From positions 2,829 through 43,979 of the forward strand of contig JAKVAQ010000038.1 of assembly GCA_022447665.1 (NCBI GenBank): 41,151 nt of DNA, given 5' to 3'. A program made the position numbers and the translations under genes. The notes below the pieces were generated by a model, which worked only from the letters and a program-made list of their open reading frames with translations, did no database searches and was not told the DNA's origin. Positions 16,874-24,074 of this stretch are shown here, one piece after another; the stretch's first letter is position 1; each line of letters begins with the position of its first letter. The stretch comes from Crocinitomicaceae bacterium (GTDB taxonomy: Bacteria > Bacteroidota > Bacteroidia > Flavobacteriales_D > Crocinitomicaceae).

Positions 16874-17446
16874 GTGCACAGCATAGAACCATATTATAAC
16901 TGGCGAGGTTTTTACATTGCCTCTGATGACATTCAATCACCTTTTTACGGAAGGATTTACTCAGAGTTTGAGTTTACTGATTTTATGTACAATTATGCCA
17001 TTCATCCGCAATGGGATAATTTTGGGTCGCCTACCCTGTTCATGAAAATTCTTTATGCTGATTATGAAGAAGGTTTTGCTGTGCTCGAGTTTATTGGAGA
17101 ATGGAATGATGCCGTCAATAATGATATTATGCTTTTGAAGCGGGATGTGATTGAGACTTTAATGCAGGCGGGAATCAATAAATTTATTTTGATTGGAGAG
17201 AATATTCTGAACTTTCACGGATCCGACGATTGTTATTACGAAGAGTGGTTCGAAGAAGTAGAAGATGAATTGGGCTGGATGTGCATGGTTAATTTGCGCG
17301 ACCATGTGGTGGATGAGCTCAAAGAAGAGAATATTGACCAGTATTTTATCATGGGTGGAGAATTAGAAGAAGTGGTGTGGCGGACAATGACACCTATCCA
17401 ATTCTACGAAAAGATTTCTAACTATGTAATGAAAAGGTTAGGGTAA
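16874..17446 (+). CDS. Conserved Bacteroidota hypothetical protein, acidic
   Basis: A 190-residue cytoplasmic protein. I recall the pattern from Bacteroidota genomes (IEPYYNWRGFYIA..., SPFYGRIYSEFEF, GEWNDAVNNDIMLLKRD, FILIGENILNFHGSDDCYYEEWF), but it has no known function. It is strongly acidic and aromatic-rich, with no membrane span. The start is a GTG, since there is no in-frame ATG upstream, and the conserved IEPYYNW begins three codons later. It is transcribed away from the lipoprotein gene at 15082-16746. Confidence 0.8.
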   Translation: MHSIEPYYNWRGFYIASDDIQSPFYGRIYSEFEFTDFMYNYAIHPQWDNFGSPTLFMKILYADYEEGFAVLEFIGEWNDAVNNDIMLLKRDVIETLMQAGINKFILIGENILNFHGSDDCYYEEWFEEVEDELGWMCMVNLRDHVVDELKEENIDQYFIMGGELEEVVWRTMTPIQFYEKISNYVMKRLG

Positions 17447-17460
17447 TAAATCATTCAGGC

Positions 17461-18153
17461 TTATGGAGCACTGATCAATAACCTTGGCTTATCATATTTT
17501 AAACTTGAAAGATCCAAATCTTCAAGCATAGGTTCTCCAATTCTTAATTTTCTAATTCGATCATGACATCTAAGAGACTCTAATCCACCCTTCTCATATA
17601 CGTTTGAATAAATTTCTATCGCTGAAGTTGTATCTCCTTGCATTTCATAATAGTTTGCCAAATAATAACCATCTTGAAAATAAGTTTTATAACGCGACTC
17701 AAGTTTGACTTTAGCAAGTTCCGTTTTCCCTAAAGCGATAAGGCACCTGGCTTCATTAATAATTGTGTAGCCATCGTATTTTCCATCATTTGCCTTTTCA
17801 TATTGAGCTAATGCTAGATCAAACTTTTCTAAATCAAACAAATGCTCAGCTGTAAAATATAAAAGCTCTTTTTCACAATCATCAACAAATTCAGAATCAC
17901 TTCTTAAAGAATCCAAATTTTGTATACCGAATTGATGACTCTCTGATAAGCTTTCTTCTATGAACTTCTTATATTCTTGACACTTCTGATCTATGTTTGA
18001 ATATAGCTTCTGTTGTTCTAACTCTATATTCGCGACGTTTTCGTGCAAATCATCCGTGAACCTGTTAAACGCATTGGGATCGTCCTCTGGAATACATGAT
18101 GCCGAGACAAATACAATAAGTATTAAGAATACCTTAAAATTAAACTTAAGCAT
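17461..18153 (-). CDS. TPR-like lipoprotein
   Basis: A 230-residue lipoprotein (MLKFNFKVFLILIVFVSASC, lipobox VSASC). After a coiled, Glu/Lys-rich segment (residues 30-85), residues 90-200 form paired helices of tetratricopeptide type: ELLYFTAEHLFDLEKFDLAL, YTIINEARCLIALGKTELAK and YYLANYYEMQGDTTSAIEIY. It is probably a scaffold in the periplasm or outer membrane. A 50-bp gap filled by a C/G-rich hairpin repeat separates it from the carboxylase gene upstream. The function is unknown. Confidence 0.7.
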   Translation of the reverse strand: MLKFNFKVFLILIVFVSASCIPEDDPNAFNRFTDDLHENVANIELEQQKLYSNIDQKCQEYKKFIEESLSESHQFGIQNLDSLRSDSEFVDDCEKELLYFTAEHLFDLEKFDLALAQYEKANDGKYDGYTIINEARCLIALGKTELAKVKLESRYKTYFQDGYYLANYYEMQGDTTSAIEIYSNVYEKGGLESLRCHDRIRKLRIGEPMLEDLDLSSLKYDKPRLLISAP

Positions 18154-18162
18154 GAGTCAAAA

Positions 18163-18197
18163 GTCCTCCCCCTAAATCCCCCTCCGAAGGGGGAAAA
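18163..18197. repeat. REP-like C-rich hairpin element
   Basis: The segment reads TCCTCCCCCTAAATCCCCC followed by a perfect CCCCCT-CCGA-AGGGGG hairpin. From memory, similar C/G-rich elements occur in many copies between genes of Flavobacteriia. It fills the entire gap between two minus-strand genes. It lacks a clean T-tract on the minus strand, so it is a poor classical terminator. Confidence 0.6.
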
Positions 18198-18203
18198 GAA
18201 ATA

Positions 18204-19847
18204 TCAAGTTTGTACAGCGCCAACGTTATAGCGCTTAGTTGCCTTTTTGCCGTTCGCGGCCTCAATACCCATTGATACCCATTTTCTAGTATCTAAAGGA
18301 TCAATAATCGCATCAACCCATAAACGAGAAGCAGAGTAATAAGGAGAGATTTGCTCATCGTAACGTGACTTAATTTTATCGTAAAGCTCCTGTTGTTTTT
18401 TCTCATCCACTTCTTCTCCTTTTGACTTGAGTGAAGCAACTTCAATTTGAAGAAGAGTTTTTGCAGCTGAAGCTCCAGACATAACGGCTAATTCTGCTGT
18501 TGGCCAAGAAACAATTAAACGTGGATCATAAGCCTTACCGCACATAGCATAATTTCCTGCTCCGTATGAATTCCCCATGACTACAGTGAATTTAGGAACA
18601 ACAGAATTTGACATAGCACTCACCAGCTTTGCTCCATCTTTAATAATTCCAGCATGCTCTGATTTAGAACCCACCATAAATCCAGAAACATCTTGCAAGA
18701 ATACCAATGGAATATTCTTTTGATTACATACCATGATAAAACGAGCCGCTTTATCTGCTGAATCATTGTAAATCACTCCACCAAATCTCATTTCGCCTTT
18801 AGCTGTTTTGGTTAGGGTTCGTTGATTCGCGACAATTCCTACGCTCCAGCCATCAATTCGGGCGTAACCGCAAACGATAGTTTGACCGTATTCTGCCTTG
18901 TATTCTTCAAATTCAGAATCATCGACTAAACGCGAAATAATATCGTTTACGTCATAAGGCTTTGTTCTATCCGCAGGAAAAAGACCGTAAATCTCCTCTG
19001 GATTTTCTTTCGGTTCTTTAGATTCTTTTCGGTCAAAACCAGCTTTGTCCTTAGCTCCGATTTTATCCATTAAATTCCTAATGGTTTCAATACAGTGCGC
19101 ATCATCTTTTGATTTATAATCACAAACGCCTGAAATACCGGTGTGTGTAGTGGCACCACCCAGTGTTTCATTGTCAATACTCTCGCCAATTGCTGCCTTT
19201 ACAAGGTAAGATCCGGCTAAGAAAATCGTTCCTGTCTTATCTACAATTAATGATTCATCTGACATAATTGGCAAATATGCACCACCAGCAACACAAGACC
19301 CCATTACAGCAGCAATTTGAGTAATACCCTCACTAGACATTACGGCATTATTTCTAAAGATTCTACCAAAGTGCTCTTTATCTGGGAAGATTTGATCTTG
19401 TAACGGTAAGAATACACCAGCACTATCTACCAAATAAATAATTGGTAAATGATTGTCCATAGCGATTTCCTGTGCTCTTAAATTCTTCTTTCCCGTAATC
19501 GGAAACCAAGCACCTGCTTTCACTGTAGCATCGTTTGCAACAATAATACATTGTCTTCCGCAAACATATCCGATCTTTATCACTACGCCTCCACTTGGGC
19601 ATCCTCCATACTCTTCATACATTCCCCATCCAGCAAAAGCTCCAATTTCAATTGTATCTGTTCCTTCATCAACCAAGGCATTGATTCGCTCACGGGCAGT
19701 CATTTTACCTTTCGCTTTATGCTTTTCGATTCGCTTCTTACCTCCGCCTACTTCAACTTTACCAAAGTTTCTTTTCATATCGGCAATGAGTAATTTCATT
19801 GCGTCTTCGTTCTTGTTAAATTCGAGTTCTTTTTTGCTTATTGCCAT
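18204..19847 (-). CDS. Acyl-CoA carboxylase beta subunit (methylcrotonyl-CoA carboxylase type)
   Basis: The 547-residue carboxyltransferase subunit moves carboxyl from biotin to an acyl-CoA. The two crotonase-like halves show the carboxybiotin and CoA sites: LVDSAGVFLPLQDQIFPDKEHFG, MGSCVAGGAYLPIMSDES, GTIFLAGSYLVKAA, then VFLQDVSGFMVGSKSEHAGI and MGNSYGAGNYAMCGKAYDPR. The IFPDKEHFGRIF stretch and the GNYAMCGKAYDPR/WPTAELAVMSG stretch fit methylcrotonyl-CoA carboxylase better than propionyl-CoA carboxylase. That would place it in leucine catabolism. No biotin-carrying alpha subunit is adjacent. A TATATTTG element lies about 40 bp upstream on the minus strand (plus-strand 19887-19894). Confidence 0.92.
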   Translation of the reverse strand: MAISKKELEFNKNEDAMKLLIADMKRNFGKVEVGGGKKRIEKHKAKGKMTARERINALVDEGTDTIEIGAFAGWGMYEEYGGCPSGGVVIKIGYVCGRQCIIVANDATVKAGAWFPITGKKNLRAQEIAMDNHLPIIYLVDSAGVFLPLQDQIFPDKEHFGRIFRNNAVMSSEGITQIAAVMGSCVAGGAYLPIMSDESLIVDKTGTIFLAGSYLVKAAIGESIDNETLGGATTHTGISGVCDYKSKDDAHCIETIRNLMDKIGAKDKAGFDRKESKEPKENPEEIYGLFPADRTKPYDVNDIISRLVDDSEFEEYKAEYGQTIVCGYARIDGWSVGIVANQRTLTKTAKGEMRFGGVIYNDSADKAARFIMVCNQKNIPLVFLQDVSGFMVGSKSEHAGIIKDGAKLVSAMSNSVVPKFTVVMGNSYGAGNYAMCGKAYDPRLIVSWPTAELAVMSGASAAKTLLQIEVASLKSKGEEVDEKKQQELYDKIKSRYDEQISPYYSASRLWVDAIIDPLDTRKWVSMGIEAANGKKATKRYNVGAVQT

Positions 19848-19886
19848 GTTTGTAATAGTGATTATCCTTTATAAAATCAGCGGTAT

Positions 19887-19894
19887 CAAATATA
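19887..19894 (-). promoter_or_regulatory. -7 element (TATATTTG) upstream of carboxylase gene
   Basis: Plus-strand CAAATATA reads TATATTTG on the minus strand, an exact TAnnTTTG match about 40 bp before the ATG at 19847. I see no clear -33 TTTG partner, so confidence is limited. Confidence 0.35.
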
Positions 19895-19945
19895 ATATAA
19901 AGTAGATAGATTATATATTTATGATTTAACAATTACTAGAACATT

Positions 19946-20380
19946 TTGAAAATAGAAAGGTTTAATATTCGGGTTTACGGACTCTTGATTAGAGAAGGTA
20001 AAGTATTAGTGACTGATGAAGTACGTGGTGGTCATGAAATGACCAAATTCCCTGGCGGTGGATTAGAGTTTGGAGAAGGTACAGCTGATTGTTTAAAGCG
20101 TGAGTTTCAAGAAGAGCTTGGGATCGACATTTCTGTAGACCAGTTCTATTATACGAATGATTTTCTACAAGTTTCTAGATTTAATAAAAGGGATCAATTG
20201 CACAGTATTTACTATAAGGTTTCTTCGGATGCGGATTTAAGCCTGTATAAAGAGGAAGGCTTTCAGCCCATGACAAATAAAGCCCAAAGATTTAGATGGG
20301 TTGCATTTGGCGATTTGAATCCTGAGGAATTTACTTTTCCTTTAGACAAGTTGGTAGCGGAGCAATTATCGGAACAATAA
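19946..20380 (+). CDS. Nudix hydrolase
   Basis: A 144-residue Nudix hydrolase that cleaves a nucleoside diphosphate linked to another group, X. The Nudix box is complete: G38-x5-E44-x7-R52-E53-F-Q-E56-E57-L-G59-I. A KFPGGGLEFGEGTADCLKRE segment leads into it. The substrate is not predictable. The start is a TTG at 19946, and no in-frame ATG lies before the first conserved strand. The stop abuts the stop of the convergent small Cys-rich gene (20381) with no gap. Confidence 0.9.
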   Translation: MKIERFNIRVYGLLIREGKVLVTDEVRGGHEMTKFPGGGLEFGEGTADCLKREFQEELGIDISVDQFYYTNDFLQVSRFNKRDQLHSIYYKVSSDADLSLYKEEGFQPMTNKAQRFRWVAFGDLNPEEFTFPLDKLVAEQLSEQ

Positions 20381-20581
20381 TTACGCTACTTCATCTTTCA
20401 TACACTGCTCATCTGGACGGGCACCACAGAAACTACAAACCCCATTGTTGTCAGGGTTTACGATAGGATTATTACTTGCACAAGTACCTTCAAACTTCCC
20501 ATCTTTCTTCGCCCAAATTTTGATTGCAATTCCTGCAAAACCAACTCCCAAAAGCCCTATTGTTATGAGTATTAATTCCAT
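20381..20581 (-). CDS. Small membrane protein with C-terminal Cys-rich tail
   Basis: A 66-residue protein often annotated only as a membrane or secreted protein in Flavobacteriia. One hydrophobic segment (MELILITIGLLGVGFAGIAI) precedes KIWAKKDGKFEGTC. A Cys-rich tail with C-x2-C (VCSFCGARPDEQC) could bind a metal such as zinc. The ATG at 20581 is preferred over an ATG ten codons upstream, since it begins the hydrophobic segment. A perfect TACTTTTG element ends five bases before the ATG. Confidence 0.75.
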   Translation of the reverse strand: MELILITIGLLGVGFAGIAIKIWAKKDGKFEGTCASNNPIVNPDNNGVCSFCGARPDEQCMKDEVA

Positions 20582-20585
20582 GGTA

Positions 20586-20593
20586 CAAAAGTA
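20586..20593 (-). promoter_or_regulatory. -7 element (TACTTTTG) next to the start codon of the Cys-rich gene
   Basis: On the minus strand TACTTTTG is an exact TAnnTTTG match that ends five bases before the ATG at 20581. Initiation about 7 nt downstream would fall at the ATG, predicting a leaderless mRNA. It lies directly after a terminator hairpin. Confidence 0.35.
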
Positions 20594-20628
20594 CGAAAAA
20601 AGCCGCTCCAAAAAAACTGAAGCGGCTC
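20594..20628 (-). terminator. Rho-independent terminator after DUF5684 gene
   Basis: On the minus strand AGCCGCT and AGCGGCT pair around a 13-nt loop (plus-strand arms 20621-20627 and 20601-20607), followed by a T-run (plus-strand A-run 20596-20600). It ends the 20655-23296 membrane-protein island. Confidence 0.85.
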
Positions 20629-20654
20629 ATTAATAATTTCTAATTGGATTTTAG

Positions 20655-20981
20655 TTAAGCATCCAGAATTTCTTGTGATCCTTCTGCTTGAGCTCCTTGA
20701 TATTGCGCATCACCAAATCCAAGAATTGGCCAGAAGTTTATTGGCAAGAAAATCATTCCTACTGTAAAGCCTTCCGTTTTTCCGAATGCTTTCGCTACTC
20801 CGTTTAACAGCATAATTGCGAAAACAAGATTCACAAGTGGAACCAACAGTATAATTGCCAACCACCATCCTGTTTTTTTTGCTATTAAGGTCATGATATA
20901 AATGTTATAAATTGGAATAAGACATGCCCATCCTGGTTGACCTGCTTTTGAAAAAACTCTCCATTGTGAAGCAATCATCAA
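20655..20981 (-). CDS. DUF5684 family membrane protein, N-terminus disturbed
   Basis: A DUF5684-type protein with the hallmark FSKAGQPGWACLIPIYNIY followed by membrane spans (WWLAIILLVPLVNLVFAIML) and GMIFLPINFWPILGFGDAQYQG. The first transmembrane segment of the family extends upstream of any usual start codon. The frame reads IVLIYIGIIVLMIASQW, but the only ATG that would include it (21027-21029) is followed by M-L-V-N-K and then a TAA (21012-21014). TTG (20981) or ATG (20978) would cut most of the first span. Either the gene carries an early nonsense codon, or it uses a rare start such as ATT at 21011. The function is unknown. Confidence 0.75.
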   Translation of the reverse strand: MMIASQWRVFSKAGQPGWACLIPIYNIYIMTLIAKKTGWWLAIILLVPLVNLVFAIMLLNGVAKAFGKTEGFTVGMIFLPINFWPILGFGDAQYQGAQAEGSQEILDA

Positions 20982-21030
20982 AACTATGATTCCGATGTAA
21001 ATTAATACAATTTATTTGTTAACCAACATT

Positions 21031-21411
21031 CTAACGCATACTTTTCACCTGAGAAGCAAATGCTGCTATAAAAATCACCGGCACGGCAATGGTCATGTAA
21101 CTCACGTCACCAGTGTACCAAATTTGAAGGCTGGTCACAACAATATTAGAGACTACATAAAGATAGAAGCCTATTCTTCGAAGCTTCCACATCAAAATAA
21201 TGGCGATTAATCCAAGCGCCCAAATCCCAAATGCAATTAGCATTATAGGTAAGGCATCGCCACTTGCAACAGCAGTGCCTAAGAAAAAGAAAATTACAAT
21301 TAAAAACACTCCCATTATCCCGGAAAAGATAGAGGAGAGAATGCATAAAATGGTTAGAATTACCGGACGTTGTTTCGGTTGATCTTGAACGTTTTCTAAA
21401 GCTTCTTCCAT
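21031..21411 (-). CDS. Four-span membrane protein, island paralogue
   Basis: A 126-residue member of the local paralogue family. A short acidic, polar head (MEEALENVQDQPKQ) is followed by RPVILTILCILSSIFSGIMG, which aligns with the RP(Q/T)FLTVLCILT segment of its neighbours. Then come four hydrophobic spans with a basic hairpin (WKLRRIGFYLYV) that matches the W/F-x-LKK-x-GFMLY motif in the other copies. The function is unknown. It lies downstream of a terminator and so may be transcribed separately from 21488-21892. Confidence 0.75.
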   Translation of the reverse strand: MEEALENVQDQPKQRPVILTILCILSSIFSGIMGVFLIVIFFFLGTAVASGDALPIMLIAFGIWALGLIAIILMWKLRRIGFYLYVVSNIVVTSLQIWYTGDVSYMTIAVPVIFIAAFASQVKSMR

Positions 21412-21437
21412 TGATTAATGGTTTAAATTTTGGAATA

Positions 21438-21471
21438 AAAAAAACCATTTTCACGGGGAAAATGGTTTTTT
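21438..21471. terminator. Bidirectional-looking terminator hairpin
   Basis: CCATTTTC (21445-21452) pairs with GAAAATGG (21458-21465) around a 5-nt loop. The stem is extended by A-runs and T-runs on either side, so it could work on both strands. It follows the stop of the 21488-21892 gene on the minus strand. Confidence 0.85.
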
Positions 21472-21487
21472 ACAGATTAAAAAATCT

Positions 21488-21892
21488 TTATTTTAAATGC
21501 CTAGCATTAATCCAGTACATAACTAGGAATGCGATTGGGAATAATGAAGTAATCATTAATAACCCGCTCATCATATTAGCTAAGAATGGAGGTAAAATAG
21601 CGTAAACTAAAATCCATGGTAAGATTAAAGCTAAAACTTCACCAGCAGTGTAGATCATAAGACCTTGCTTCTTTAAGTTCCACATTTCCCAAGCAGCGTA
21701 ACCAGTAGCTACGTTTGCTAATAAGATTGCAGACTTGTACCACATTGGTGTAGCAGATGCTCCGTCGCCAGTCCATACCAAGATTGCACCTAAACCAGAT
21801 CCAATCCAAGTAAGAATGCATAATACAGTTAAAAATGTTGGTCTTTCTACAGCTCCTGCAGGAGCTGCTCCATCGATAATATCTTCACTCAT
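21488..21892 (-). CDS. Four-span membrane protein, MSEDIID-type paralogue
   Basis: A 134-residue protein with the short N-terminal tag MSEDIIDG, then ERPTFLTVLCILTWIGSGLG, which is almost identical to the same segment in the 21990-22433 gene. Four membrane spans follow, with NLKKQGLMIYTAG between spans 2 and 3. No catalytic residues are visible. A good promoter (-33 TTTG, 21-bp spacer, TATTTTTT) lies 50-80 bp upstream. The function is unknown. Confidence 0.8.
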   Translation of the reverse strand: MSEDIIDGAAPAGAVERPTFLTVLCILTWIGSGLGAILVWTGDGASATPMWYKSAILLANVATGYAAWEMWNLKKQGLMIYTAGEVLALILPWILVYAILPPFLANMMSGLLMITSLFPIAFLVMYWINARHLK

Positions 21893-21941
21893 AATTTAAT
21901 TTTGATTAGTTAACAGAAGTGAATTTAAAAAATATATTGAT

Positions 21942-21974
21942 AAAAAATACCTCTCGTTGATAATTGTTTACAAA
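21942..21974 (-). promoter_or_regulatory. Bacteroidota-type promoter for the 21488-21892 gene
   Basis: On the minus strand TTTG (plus 21971-21974), a 21-bp spacer and TATTTTTT (plus 21942-21949, one mismatch to TAnnTTTG) give the expected -33/-7 layout, about 50 bp before the ATG at 21892. Confidence 0.5.
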
Positions 21975-21989
21975 CGTGAATAATGCTTA

Positions 21990-22433
21990 TTAGTGAATTA
22001 AAGCAGGTCTGTTTTGGTTATACATTGCTACGAATCCTGCCGCAATTGCAATTCCCAATCCAACACCCGTCCAGTTAGGCTCAACGTAAGAAGGCATAAG
22101 CATTGTACTAGCAATGTTTACAACAACATATAATCCTGATCCTGCAGCATAAAGCATGAAACCCATTTTCTTCAATTGAAACATTTGAATCGCTCCGAAA
22201 AGACATAGACCAGAAGAAATTAATCCAAGAATCAACCATATAAATAGCCCCTCACCTAATCCGCCAGGGATCATTTTAGCAAAGGTTCCTCCAGCTACAA
22301 GGAGTAAAAGGTTTGCTAGCACTCCTAATCCCGAACCTATGAAAGTAAGGATGCATAATACGGTTAAAAATTGTGGTCTTTCACCATTTCCTTGTGGTCC
22401 AGTTGCACCAGTGTCTAAGATTTCATCACTCAT
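21990..22433 (-). CDS. Four-span membrane protein, MSDEILD-type paralogue
   Basis: A 147-residue paralogue. The N-terminal tag is MSDEILDT, then a Gly-rich linker and ERPQFLTVLCILTFIGSGLG. Spans 2-4 include the MFQLKKMGFMLYAAG hairpin shared with the other copies. It starts 18 bp after the 22452-22877 gene, so the two probably share a transcript. The function is unknown. Confidence 0.8.
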   Translation of the reverse strand: MSDEILDTGATGPQGNGERPQFLTVLCILTFIGSGLGVLANLLLLVAGGTFAKMIPGGLGEGLFIWLILGLISSGLCLFGAIQMFQLKKMGFMLYAAGSGLYVVVNIASTMLMPSYVEPNWTGVGLGIAIAAGFVAMYNQNRPALIH

Positions 22434-22451
22434 AATGTAAATTTAAATTGA

Positions 22452-22877
22452 TTAGTTAAGATTTTTTTGTTGTGTTCCAAAAGCTATTAAAAAGCCGATT
22501 GATGCCAAGGCTGATATTAGGTTGATAAACTCAGTTGCTCCCAATAGCAAGAGTAAAGCCCATATACCCGTGCTTATAGCATACAATATAAAGCCACTTT
22601 TTTTCCCATTTAGCATTTTTATAGCGCCTACTAGTCCAAGAACATTGAGGAGTATCATGACTAAAAGTAAGATAGCCACAAGCCCCATCATTTCTTGACC
22701 TCCTGGTAGTACCGCTAACATATAGCTCCCAGCAGTCATTAAATAAGCCCCTCCAAGAACTACCAATAAAATCCAAACGCTTGAACCAATAATGCTAATA
22801 ATACTTAAGGTTTTTACTGCTTGAGGAGTTTCCTGAGAACCCGTTTCTGGGGAAACGTCTATGATATCATCACTCAT
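22452..22877 (-). CDS. Four-span membrane protein, MSDDIID-type paralogue
   Basis: A 141-residue, more divergent member. The MSDDIIDV tag is followed by an acidic linker and TPQAVKTLSIISIIGSSVW in place of the LTVLCILT segment. The LNGKKSGFILYAISTG hairpin is retained. It has four hydrophobic spans and is the most upstream of the four paralogues. The function is unknown. Confidence 0.78.
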   Translation of the reverse strand: MSDDIIDVSPETGSQETPQAVKTLSIISIIGSSVWILLVVLGGAYLMTAGSYMLAVLPGGQEMMGLVAILLLVMILLNVLGLVGAIKMLNGKKSGFILYAISTGIWALLLLLGATEFINLISALASIGFLIAFGTQQKNLN

Positions 22878-22951
22878 TGAGAAAGGTTAAATAGTTTTTT
22901 CTGAATCCGTAAGGTAATAAATATTTCTAGAAATAAAATTGTATTAAATGC

Positions 22952-23296
22952 CTACAAAGTTTTAAACCAATCTTGAAAGTATTCCCCTATCAAAGGCGTC
23001 GGTGATTTCTGACCATTGATCGAACCAATCAAACTTAAAATCCAGAACACAAGTGAAGCCATAGATATTATATAACCAATGAAGATCACTTGAAACATTG
23101 CACCCGCAACGGAAAGCAGAATAAGCCCCAACATTTGACGAATATAAAAGCTTGCAAATTCTTTTTTATCAGCATTGTTCTGAACCAAGGCGATCACCCA
23201 TCCAATAATGGTGATGTGTGCAACAATAGCTCTATTTTTAGCTACTTGATCATCATTTGGGTTATTGTTTATATCATCAATAATTTCGACTGCCAT
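22952..23296 (-). CDS. DUF4870-like membrane protein
   Basis: A 114-residue protein with three hydrophobic spans and the pattern VAHITIIGWVIALVQ ... FASFYIRQMLGLILLSV ... PLIGEYFQDWF typical of DUF4870/Tic20-like small membrane proteins. Its N-terminus, MAVEIIDD, resembles the MS(D/E)(D/E)IID tag of the four paralogues downstream although the rest is a different family. An exact TATTTTTG element lies 17 bp upstream on the minus strand (plus-strand 23313-23320). The function is unknown. Confidence 0.82.
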   Translation of the reverse strand: MAVEIIDDINNNPNDDQVAKNRAIVAHITIIGWVIALVQNNADKKEFASFYIRQMLGLILLSVAGAMFQVIFIGYIISMASLVFWILSLIGSINGQKSPTPLIGEYFQDWFKTL

Positions 23297-23312
23297 GATA
23301 GATTCTTTTTCT

Positions 23313-23320
23313 CAAAAATA
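23313..23320 (-). promoter_or_regulatory. -7 element (TATTTTTG) for the DUF4870-like gene
   Basis: Plus-strand CAAAAATA reads TATTTTTG on the minus strand, an exact TAnnTTTG match 17-24 bp before the ATG at 23296. The -33 partner is not clear. Confidence 0.4.
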
Positions 23321-23342
23321 ATTCTTTTGTCTTACCAGAATA

Positions 23343-24074
23343 TTAATATGGTAAATATTCTCCTGAACCGTTAAAATTTAGATCCTCTGTATTAGGAGTC
23401 CCTTGATAATAAACATTCCCAATCCCATCAATTATAAGCAGGACATTAGCTCCATCTACATTCGCTTTTAAATCTCCGGTAGAACGCTGGTAGAGAAAAA
23501 GATCGTTAGCGGTAAACCCTGTTGCATCAGCGAAACCATTATTCTGTACTTTTACCTCAGCCTGATTAGCAAAACCTTTAAGCACATAATCAGCCGTACC
23601 GTTTGAAACTACAATCGAAAGAAAATTTGATTCAGTAGTGAGTATAGCACTTCCTCCCCCGTCTCTAAGATCAATTCTTAAATCAGTACTTCTAATCGTA
23701 TCCATGAAAATAACAGAGTCACTCGGTTCTATATAAAATCTGCTGTAATTTGGATAATGAATTTCTACCTCAATCTCTTCTTTATATTTTCTGAAGAAAT
23801 TACATGAATTTTCATTGGCAATAGAAAGCATTCCACCCTCGTTTTGAACATCAACAAACGAAATTAGATTTTCTCCACCTTTAACACGAACTACATTCTG
23901 ACTATCCTGAAAAATACGATACTTGATATTCTTAAATAAACTTATGGAATCTACATCCGAAATGGGTATATCAATTTGACTGTATTCACCGGCCGATTTA
24001 AAACAAGATCGCTCAGTACTCTTCTTACAAGAGAACATTAACAGAGCCGCTATGACAAAAATTCTAAAATACAT
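23343..24074 (-). CDS. Head-GIN (DUF2807) domain lipoprotein
   Basis: A 243-residue lipoprotein. The signal peptide MYFRIFVIAALLMFSC ends in the lipobox LMFSC, and the mature part begins KKSTERSCFKSAGEY. Residues 60-235 are a right-handed beta-helix of the putative auto-transporter head-GIN type, with ladder-like turns (SDSVIFMDTIRSTDLRIDLRDGG, LSIVVSNGTADYVLKG, AEVKVQNNGFADATG). Such proteins are anchored in the envelope and their function is unknown. The start overlaps the PagL-like gene's end by 11 bp, so the two are co-transcribed. Confidence 0.85.
   Translation of the reverse strand: MYFRIFVIAALLMFSCKKSTERSCFKSAGEYSQIDIPISDVDSISLFKNIKYRIFQDSQNVVRVKGGENLISFVDVQNEGGMLSIANENSCNFFRKYKEEIEVEIHYPNYSRFYIEPSDSVIFMDTIRSTDLRIDLRDGGGSAILTTESNFLSIVVSNGTADYVLKGFANQAEVKVQNNGFADATGFTANDLFLYQRSTGDLKANVDGANVLLIIDGIGNVYYQGTPNTEDLNFNGSGEYLPY

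Noticed and set aside
19453-19905. 150-codon open frame on the + strand
   Set aside because: It lies antisense inside the carboxylase gene and its translation is low-complexity Ser/Pro/Phe with no family motif. The carboxylase is conserved over this stretch.
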